A stretch of DNA of 64,000 bases from positions 487,501 to 551,500 of the forward strand of contig JAOTOL010001362.1 in assembly GCA_034440575.1 (NCBI GenBank), given 5' to 3'. A program made the translations under genes and the position numbers. Source of the stretch: Imbricaverruca yamaguchii. Its lineage: Eukaryota > Arthropoda > Thecostraca > Neoverrucidae. Positions 55,983-64,000 of this stretch are shown here, one piece after another. Position 1 is the first letter of the stretch; every line of letters starts with the position of its first letter. The notes beneath the pieces are model-generated. The model did not search any database, had not been told where the DNA came from, and was given only the letters and a program-made list of their open reading frames with translations.

Positions 55983-56082
55983 TTTAGACATAAAGACATA
56001 AAGACATAAAGACATAAAAGATTAGTGCAACTATGAGCCACAAGGACCCTTCTTGGTTGCACTCTGTAGTTGCAGTTATCTG
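55983..56082 (-). mobile_element. LINE 3' end with octamer tail
   Basis: On the minus strand GAGTGCAACCAAGAAGGGTC, CTTGTGGCTCATAGTTGCAC and TAATCT match the 3' UTR of the LINE at 14370-15130, and are followed by four to five copies of the octamer TTTATGTC (55985-56018). The element is 5'-truncated to its last 60-70 bp. Repeats of CTGTAGTTGCAG follow to 56118. Confidence 0.82.
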
Positions 56083-56386
56083 TAGTTGCAGTTGCACTCT
56101 GTAGTTGCAGTAGTTGTAGTTTTTATGGAGGGGAATGGTCCCCGTGCCCACTAAATTAGCCAGTGCCTGCTAACACAAAACGGAACAGGTACTGACGTAT
56201 ATATATTGACGTTTGAACAAATCCATCAGTCGGCGGCGGCATTGACCTTGACTGCCGGTTGGGAGATTCGTCGCGGGCAGCCGATGGATCGCCCACGAGG
56301 GGCGGCGTCCGCGCGTGGGTCGCCGGGGCGGGCCGTCCACGGCGTGGGGGTGGGCCCTGCCACTCAGCCGTAATAGCACCTTCTGG
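56083..56386. other. CpG-rich DNA, no gene
   Basis: 56240-56360 is CpG-rich. A CTGTAGTTGCAGT repeat occupies 56083-56120. No coding evidence. Confidence 0.4.
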
Positions 56387-56512
56387 CACCCCGTACACCA
56401 CGCCTTGGTCTCAGGCATCGGATAGTCTGTTGGTGGGCTCTGCCTCTCGACCATGATAGGCACCCCGTACACCACGCCTTGGTCTCGGGTATCGGATAGC
56501 CAACAGCCTGTG
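56387..56512. repeat. Tandem duplication of about 74 bp
   Basis: GGCACCCCGTACACCACGCC followed by TTGGTCTC(A/G)G(C/T)ATCGGATAG occurs at about 56386 and 56460, with few changes. Confidence 0.88.
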
Positions 56513-58529
56513 GGTCGTTCAGATCTGCAAAAGAAGGATGGCTCAGAAAGCGTCGCGCTGTGGGAAATGGATCGCATTTGGCTGAAGGCGACGTGACTTA
56601 TGTGCTAGATCATGAAGTATCTGTAACGTTTACTGGCACCTTTTGACGTACGGCAAATATATGTTAGCACTTTCAGCACCTGACTTTGGTTGGTGACAAT
56701 TGACTTGACGTAGGCAGTGAAAGTTGTCCACGCGTAGCATATCTATTCACATCGTCCTACGATCTGACGAATGAATTTTAAGATAATGGCATCAAACCGA
56801 GTGTTCGCCGTTCGTGATAATGACCAACGGAAATATAGTCACAAATTGAACTCATCACCAATATCAGTTCCCCACCAAATTCCATTCTACTGAATCATTT
56901 TTACTCGAGTCACTAGCAATAAGTTGGAGCAGAGTGGAAGTCAGCAGCGCAAGAGCAGCCCTACAGCCTGTAGGGTGGGTGGGTGCCCGAGGTAAACGGC
57001 ATTACGGCGCTATTTTTCGATGAAGCGCCCAGACGTTAACGTACAATTGATCTAAAAATGCGCCCTATGTGTTGGGAGCATAATTTTATGTCGACTGCTG
57101 ACTGTTTGAACACTAGCCGCGGTCATGGGTGTTTATTTTTTGTGGGGGTGGGGTTAGATGGGGAAACACATGAAGGCACTGGGAAGGACCAAATCGATAG
57201 GGAAGGGACACACTCCATAGGGTGTCATGTTAAAGGCTGAAATTATTGGGGGAAGCCAACATTGAGGGGGCACTTTCGCCTTCAGAAGTAAGTAAAACAA
57301 CACCCCTGGCGACGGGGAGTATACTCGTTCGCTCCACGCCATGAACCGCTTGATCCTCATTGGTGCCCACATCTCAACAAATACAAGTTCGTGTCGCGAC
57401 GTAGCATAAACTGGGTGGGCAGCATCTTGACGTTTTAAACAACCGCGACTACCCTAGGGTGGAAAAACCCCACACTCAACTTTCAAAGTACAATCTTCCA
57501 TATCTCTTATAAGGCTTCTGTTCTTTCTAGAGTACCTTTTTATACGTATCATGATGTCCTTAAAAGTGATAGGAGTTTAAAATTTTGGAAAAAGGGATGA
57601 CCACTATTGAGAAGCCTGATACTATTACGATTCATGGGACACCTCGGAACTTGATGAAACTTTGTCACCATCTTTGTACAGCGCGACACGTCCCATGGGG
57701 TCCTGAGGCGGGCGACTGGAGACCTCGTGCGCCCCGCCCCCTGGTGAGCTCTGTCCAGCGGTCAGGCCTGTGGAGGCAGCCAGCTGACGCGCCGCCGACG
57801 TACTGCTCGCCGGAACAACACTTTTCGATCAGAAGCGCATTGAATGAATCGCTTCCGCCGCGTGGCGTCTCAGGTGAGGCACAACAGTGCCTAACTGATG
57901 GAACACTCAGCACGCCCTCATTTGTCGTGTCTCCTTACGCGAGTCGGTGCCTGGCTGTGTGATCAGAGAAGAAGCGGGCACGGGCCGCATGAATATGGTG
58001 ATTTGTCGGAAGGTTCGGTTTCGCTTCGGAGGCTATCACCTTCGTATCGGGGAATTCAGCGTTTTCCTTAAATACATAAACCGTCGTATCTGGCGATCCA
58101 TCGGCCGCCGGGACCCCATTTCTCCGCCGGTTTTGGCGGGCGGCCCCTTGCATGTCCGCACGTGTCCAGGCCGGGAGAAACACAGCTATCTGTCGGACGC
58201 CTGTCAGACGGAGGTTTCGCCTGCATTCCCGACGATTATTAACCCAATAGGGCCCTCTGGAGTAGCCACGTTATCTGCACAAACAGCGCCGATGACTATT
58301 ACTTCTCCTTTGCATGCAAGACAGTTTGCTCTTGCATGTTTTCGCCTTGGCACATATTGCCTTGCATTGCCCGGTGCCGGTGTGGCATGACGTGTGGTAC
58401 CCGATATGGCACGTCATGGATTGCTGTGCGGTATGGTGGGGCGGATGGAATCACAGCAGTGTTCTAGTTGTGCAACCACGTAATCTGATAGCCACACTGA
58501 ATGTTTGTGGCACAACTCGGTGCACGTGT
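56513..58529. other. No gene recognised
   Basis: About 2 kb of mixed DNA. A frame at 57585-57962 is open but has no domain. I see no repeat family here. Confidence 0.4.
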
Positions 58530-58590
58530 AGGGTAAGGATAGGCATAGGATAGGATACGGATATAATAAGGAGAAAATAGGATAGACAAG
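58530..58590. repeat. GGATA-type short repeat
   Basis: AAGGATAGGCATAGGATAGG followed by ATACGGATATAATAAGG. Short and degenerate. Confidence 0.8.
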
Positions 58591-59159
58591 ATTCGCCATG
58601 GTTACTACCGATTATCACAGCCTGTGTGGTGGAGGGGAGACTAGTTTCTGAATGTCAGTGTCATCTTGTTCGCTTACAGTATATGGGTGCTGACTAACTA
58701 AGCAGTTCGCAGGAGATAATACTTCAATTACCATTATATCCCCTGGTGTCAGGGATGGTTTGGTGGTACAAACCATGTATATCTCCTGGTATCTTAAACG
58801 TTTGTGTTGTTTATGCTCAGTTGGTATATTGCAGCATCGTGTTTTGTTTATTATCGTACGCACAAGAGCAGCGGTTTGATGAGGCAGAAGAGCCGCTCTT
58901 CAGCAGCAGGCATTTACCATGCAAGTGTGCCGCCTCCCGGCCGGCATCACACGGTAAGGTGTGCTCTCTTGACTTCCTCTTCTCGATCTCCGACTGACCC
59001 CCTGGGCATAAGATCAGTTTTAAGGGCCAACATGCTGCGCTTGCCAGCAGTTGCAGTGGCTTCACCGCCGTTGGCCCGCCCCGGTGTGGAAAATGCGCAC
59101 TTGAGTTAATCGGCGTTGGGAAGAAAAAACATCCGCGGCAAAGGACAGGTTATGGAAAT
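58591..59159. other. No gene; small hairpin
   Basis: ATGGTTTG...CAAACCAT (58756-58777) is an 8-bp stem with a 6-nt loop. Nothing else identified. Confidence 0.4.
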
Positions 59160-60220
59160 ATCTCGGCAGAACGGCCGCCTCGAAGCGGGTTCAGAAGGAA
59201 GCGTGCAGCAGCGAGTGCCGAGACGTGGGCTGTACTTAGCGCGTCCCGGCGACTGACGGGCTGCCGCGCCGGCAGCGGTGACGGCTCCCTACCCGCTCAT
59301 CGCATGCTGGCAGGCAGTCCGGCTTTGGTAAACGCCAGTACAGCGCCGTGAGCTGCGGCCGGCAGCCCTGTGCAGCGGCGGCAGCGACCGGGTAACACCC
59401 CGGTGTCATGACACGACTCGGACGGGTTATCGCACATCGACGCGACGGCGGCACGCTGCTTGGGCGGCCGGCGGACGCGCGCGTCTGGCCGGCGGCCGGC
59501 GGACGGGTGCGGCCGGCGGAGGCGGCGGCCGCCGCCGGCCGGCGCGCGCGCGCCGCCATCTGCGGGGCCGCCGCCGCCGCGCTCAAATAAGGCGGCCCCT
59601 CATCTCGACGTCCGTGCCTATCGCGGCGCGCATCTGTGTACAGATGGGTCGCGGCGCGCCGAAATAAGCCGTCAAGCGCAATATTTTGTCTATATTTGTG
59701 GCGGTGTGGGTGAGCAAACGACGCGGCGGCATTCCGCGCGCTCATGGCGCATTTGCATAGACACGTGTCGCCGATATGGCCGGATATCGGCCGCTTGCCG
59801 GCGTGCGCGCGCGGCGCCGCGCGCAGGGCGCGTGCGTTGTGCGCGGCGCGGTCGGCTGGCGCGCGAGCCGGCCCGACCCCGGGCCCGGGTCGCCGTCGGC
59901 GGCGACCGGCGCGGCCAGCTGTCGCCGTCGTCGCGCCGGCCGGATATGAATAAAAGCGCGATTTGTCGGCTGGCGGCGGCCCACTCGCTCGGTCGGCGCC
60001 CGCTCGGGAATGACTAATCTGAGCGGCTTTTTGGCAATTTTCGCGTCCCACGCGACCGGCGGGGATGGTCCGTCACGCGTCAGACGTCCGACGCCACACG
60101 TCACGCGTCACACACGCCGCTGCGGCCCGGCGGGCCGACGGTGACCGACGAGCGCAGTCCACGGAGGCGTCGTGTCGTGGCTGTGCGATCCTCGGCGGCC
60201 ATGCCGGCGGCTCTCTCACT
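59160..60220. other. Strong CpG island with octamer and TATA-like words
   Basis: The largest CpG-rich block in the window. The core (59450-59990) holds CGGCGGCCGCCGCCGGCCGG, the octamer in reverse (ATTTGCAT, 59751-59758), AAATAAGGCGG near 59584 and GAATAAAAGCGCG near 59946. These resemble promoter or enhancer parts. Long frames on both strands are compositional, with no domain. This is the best candidate in the window for a promoter of an unseen gene. Confidence 0.5.
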
Positions 60221-60224
60221 CCCG

Positions 60225-60302
60225 CCCCCTCTCCCCCTCGCTACCTCTCCCCCGCTCTGTCGCTCTCGCTTTCTCGCTCTCTATCGCTCTCTCGCTCCCT
60301 CG

Positions 60303-60346
<44 letters not shown>

Positions 60347-60376
60347 TTCTCCCTCCTATCGCTCTCCTCCCTCTCT

Positions 60377-60430
<54 letters not shown>
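60225..60430. repeat. (CT)n then (TA)n microsatellites
   Basis: CTCTCGCT- and TCTCTC-type repeats from about 60225 to 60375, then TA from 60379 to 60429. Confidence 0.97.
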
Positions 60431-60431
<1 letters not shown>

Positions 60432-61029
60432 TATGTATTTTTTATATATGGTTTCGATTTGCCTTTGTTTGTGTGTGGCTCACTTGTTTCTTCATTGTGG
60501 ATCCACATTCATTTCCTTCCGCCTGCCGGTAGTTAAGACATTATTGTAACAACCAGCGTCGCAACCAGCAAAAGTGTAGGAAATGTTGGCCATACCTCAT
60601 GTCATATTTAGGTCGCCCGGAAGATGCTAAAAGCACTCTATTGCTGTTGAATAGACAGCTGAGTCCACCTAGCCTATCAACCTGTCACTCCATATATGCA
60701 CGTGGATTGTTCTGGTACAAATAATTATAACTTCTGTATTTGCCAGATAAAGAGAATGATAATCCACAAGTACTAATGACAATGTACGATCTACAACCAT
60801 CACTGATCCAGTCTTTAAGACATAATTATTTGCTTACAGGACCATATACAAGTTCATCTTGATATCTTGAAATCGTTATAAATGCTTACACGTGATGATT
60901 TGGTCGAGCTATGTTCCGGACACATCCAGATAAAATTGGCTCGTCCGGGTAAGGCTCGGGCCACATTGATGCACGTCCTGGCTGGACATAGGTTAGAAGA
61001 CTGGATCCGTTTCGCACCATGGACCTCGA
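60431..61029. other. No recognised feature
   Basis: AT-rich DNA. No motif or exon seen. Confidence 0.4.
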
Positions 61030-61312
61030 GCCGCCACGAGGACCGCGAGGACTGCTGGTCCGTCCACGTGACAGTCTCCTGCAGGTGGTGCGATCGTCAG
61101 ACCGCCTCGAGGACCGCGAGGACATGCTGGTCCGTCCACGTGACAGTCTCCTGCAGGTGGTGCGATCGTCAGACCGCCTCGAGGACCGAGAGGACTGCTG
61201 GTCCGTCCACGTGACAGTCTCCTGCAGGTGGTGCGATCGTCAGACCGCCTCGAGGATCGCGTGGACATGCTGGTCCGTCCACGTGACAGTTTCCTGCAGG
61301 TGGTGCGTGTGG
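61030..61312. repeat. 71-bp tandem array, 4 copies
   Basis: GTCCGTCCACGTGACAGTYT occurs near 61058, 61130, 61201 and 61272, each followed by CCTGCAGGTGGTGCGATCG and GACCGCCTCGAGGACCGCG. Each unit carries CCACGTGA (an E-box core), so four evenly spaced CACGTG sites result. Confidence 0.92.
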
Positions 61313-62228
61313 CGCCGCTGGAATGTTGCGTTTTACTGAAGCCTGGAGCAATCCGGTGGAATTGCGACCACCGCCCGTGGGATTTCCCACGGGCGAGGTG
61401 GTAGACGTGCCGTGATCTCGGCGTCATTTATGATCATATTTCACGTCATAAAGCCGTAAACCCTGGACGGTTGCGACTGGACGCAATATGCATCAGTGCA
61501 CACACTTCCAGTCCCACACTCGGGCGTGGAAGATGCTGTGCTTGACGGCCCGTTTTACGACGGGAAGAGGGAATATTGAGAAGGGTAATTTGGCTTCGTC
61601 TACAGTCGGAGAATTGCACTGTGTACAAAAATAAGCGGAGTAGTCGTCGGCACTTCCTGTATTGATACTTGAATGGAGCCATTACGTGGTCACACATGAC
61701 GATTTTCAACAAGCGATTAAGTTTTTATTCTGATTTTTTGAAAAGGTGATCATACCATGCTTTGTATATACAACAATATACAATGGAGAGATTGAAGGGA
61801 CAACCCAGCATGTTGAGCATAGCTAACCACTTTCCAACATCAACCTGGGAAGAGAGATCAAAACATGGCTCAGTTTTGCTTCACATGCATAGGCTTCAAA
61901 GCTGTGTAAAGCAGTGGGTTTCCTTGGTTGGTCAAGGGGCTGGGGAAGGGACCAAGATATACAACTAAGCTCCCATTAAATGCATAGGCGCTTTCACCGG
62001 ACGGAGTTCTTAACGAACCTGGTGAATTCCTGAATAAACTTTGAATTAATTTCCACACTTTTTTTTCAACAGGGCAAATATACCTGTTAAACACGCTTTG
62101 ATTGTATATTTTTCTTCGTTTCTGTTTGTTTAGAGAGCCCCGGTTAAGTCGAAAATCCAGTTGTGCCCTGGGAAGGGCGAGCACCTTGTGCGGTTACTTT
62201 AGTCGGTCATGCATGCTGTTAGTACACT
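61313..62228. other. No gene recognised
   Basis: CCCGTGGGATTTCCCACGGG (61374-61393) is a perfect 8-bp stem palindrome. The rest is unremarkable. Confidence 0.4.
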
Positions 62229-62404
62229 CTAGGCGGCAGGGGCAGATACAGGTAGGGGCACTGGACAGATGGGGTGCATCCTCCCCACTGCTTAACGAAG
62301 TTTTGTTTCAGCCAAGGGTGTCCCTCCATGGACCTTTGCCGTGAACCCCTGTCCCCCAGACGAGTACCACCTCGTCATTTCCTGGATCCGCCCCTGGTAG
62401 GCAG
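62229..62404. mobile_element. MITE with hAT-like ends
   Basis: A 160-bp element (62237-62396). The left end CAGGGGCAGATACAGG and the reverse complement of the right end, CAGGGGCGGATCCAGG, match at 14 of 16. Flanks CTAGGCGG and GTAGGCAG match at 6 of 8, which fits an eroded 8-bp TSD. No coding capacity. Related to the ends at 13564, 13742, 31590 and 44392. Confidence 0.7.
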
Positions 62405-63079
62405 CAGGGTCGTCACTTTTATTCGCTAGGAAGGGCCACTTTCGTCCCCCCCCCCACAATCAGACTGGATCTTAACCATTGTGCCTATAGGCGTACATGG
62501 GATAAATATGGCTTTAGAGTAGACTGGCTATCAAAACCATCAGTTGGTCTCCCCAGTTTGCCTCATAAAGTGATGCCCATGCTAGGGGACCCTACTTTCG
62601 GGGAAATCATAAGCTAAATATGGAAGCTTACGCCGATCCACCACCAGCAGCTTCTCCTGAGGCGTTATAAAGAGGCCGAAACCGGATGGTCTCTTCATCT
62701 CTGTAACTGAGTGCAGAGGAAAATCCAAAGGAGGAATAAATATTAAGCCATTTCCCGCACTGACTATTTATTTGGTGTAATCTTGTTGCCCTACGCTGAA
62801 GAAGAAACAATGTCGGTACAATAAGCGGAATGCAGTACCACGCGTTATTGACGTTTTGAATGCAGCTGAGGTGTGAACGCTGTCCATAACAATAGCAAAT
62901 ACTGCTGATGCTTGCAGTTGTGTGTCGATGCTCCCGAGGTCACCGATAGCTTCAGAAGGGTGTGTGCTTTTCAAATATTTCCTTGGCTCCTCAGGAAGAC
63001 GCATGCGTGCCCCGAGGCGTATTGTAAGTGCAGTGGAAGGACGTTTTTGCATTTCCTCGCCTGTTTACCTCGATAACAC
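62405..63079. other. No gene recognised
   Basis: Mixed sequence with a C run at 62446-62455. A minus-strand frame at 62628-62810 has no domain I can name. Confidence 0.4.
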
Positions 63080-63680
63080 CGCGACCGAAGACGTACCGCG
63101 GGGTTCTTCCCTGGGCGCCTGTCAAATCTCCGTATGCAAATAAGCGTCGGCGCACCAGCAAACCGTCGAAAACAACTCCGTCGTGCAGGTGCGGGGCCCC
63201 GGGCGGCGCCGCGGGCGCCCCGGGTGCTGCCGCGGCGCTGCTGAAGCGCTCCCCGTCAGGTGTACTGCGGCACAGCGGCCGGCCCGGCGGCGGCGGGGCG
63301 GGGCTGGCGGCCCGCCTGACCGTTGTACCCGGCGGCGGTCTCGGCCGCCTGCGACCCCCGCGCGCTGTGGCCGCCCCCACGATAGGCGGCCGGGGGAGGA
63401 TAGCGCGCCGGCGACAGATAGCGCGTCCGCGACAGATAGCGCGCCGCCGACCGTGGGAATACACCTGTCGCGGCGCCGCCAAGGTTGCCGGTGCGCCCGG
63501 GTCAGCGCGTGTGCCTGCCCGCGTGACGTCAGCGCCGGTCGCCACCGCCGGATCAGGGTCAGCGTGAAGGTCACCGGCCGACCGGCGGTCTCGTGCGGTC
63601 GTCAGGCTGCAGCGATGCGCCGGGTCGGTCCCGGCCGTCGCCGGCAGAAAAGCGAAATCGCTAGCCGAGACGAGTGCGCC
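63080..63680. other. CpG island with octamer
   Basis: CpG-rich (GGCGGCGCCGCGGGCGCC and similar). The octamer ATGCAAAT is at 63134-63141, followed by AAGCG. GATAGCGCGCCGGCGACA and GATAGCGCGTCCGCGACA (63400-63435) form a short tandem pair. No coding evidence. Confidence 0.45.
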
Positions 63681-64000
63681 GCGGCTCGTTGATGTGTGAC
63701 GGTGTTGGTCGGTGATTGGCCATGTCGGATATCAGTCACGGTGGGCTGAAAACTTTCTCGCTGCCATATACGAAGAGTGGCTTCTTATATGTCCGGATCG
63801 ATGGCACCGCTCTGTGGCTTCCGGTGACGCGTACATGAATTAGTGTGACGACTGATCTGTCATGTGATCTGTCACCAGCACAAACAGCATGTGTGAGATC
63901 GGTTCGACGGTGCGGGGGAGGGTTTGATGTATTAATTGCCCGTGAGGATTCCAGGTAGTATATAGGGTCGCGCATGAATTGCGTAACGCTGGATGGGCGT
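63681..64000. other. No recognised feature
   Basis: Average-composition DNA to the window edge. I see nothing in it. Confidence 0.4.

Overview
The window is eukaryotic, almost certainly from an arthropod-like invertebrate. The only host gene I can support is a two-exon piece of a Src42A-type cytoplasmic tyrosine kinase on the minus strand (exons at 8583-9016 and 6167-6452). Its SH3 and SH2 sequences are very close to arthropod Src42A, and the exons join in frame through GT-AG introns. I cannot name the species. Most of the rest is intron or intergenic DNA made of retroposons, minisatellites, microsatellites and CpG-rich islands.

Layout. 1-6160: minisatellites, two very small hairpin retroposons and AT-rich DNA downstream of the SH2 exon, where no kinase-domain exon was found. 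6167-9016: the Src exons, with a decayed non-LTR retrotransposon in the intron between them. 9017-16900: quiet DNA, a degenerate GATA/GATG tract with a third hairpin retroposon, tRNA-derived SINEs and two more LINE fragments. 16900-31120: CpG islands, an RNase H-bearing LINE carrying a SINE, a second type of tRNA-derived SINE, a roughly 480-bp TCTG array, several short arrays and a fourth hairpin retroposon. 31120-47300: islands, arrays, SINEs with clear target-site duplications (TSDs) and a MITE. 47317-50580: a large inverted repeat (two arms of about 0.8 kb) around a frameshifted Cys-rich ORF. 51029-52372: an exact-length tandem duplication of 672 bp. 52373-64000: hexamer array, SINE and LINE tails, a MITE and two strong CpG islands.

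The most interesting signal is a family of retroposons only about 56-63 bp long. Each is a 33-34 nt RNA-like hairpin (GGGCGC...GCGCCC outside, CGAC...GTCG inside) followed by a CAAATAA(CCAA)n-type tail. Four copies are flanked by direct repeats that look like target-site duplications. The hairpin and tail match the 3' end of a longer tRNA-derived SINE, called SINE-C here (intact at 43367-43527), so the mobile unit may be the SINE tail alone. SINE-A, a second tRNA-derived family, has a similar tail. No LINE with a matching 3' end lies in the window, so the mobilising partner is unknown. Names such as SINE-A, SINE-B and SINE-C are labels used only here.
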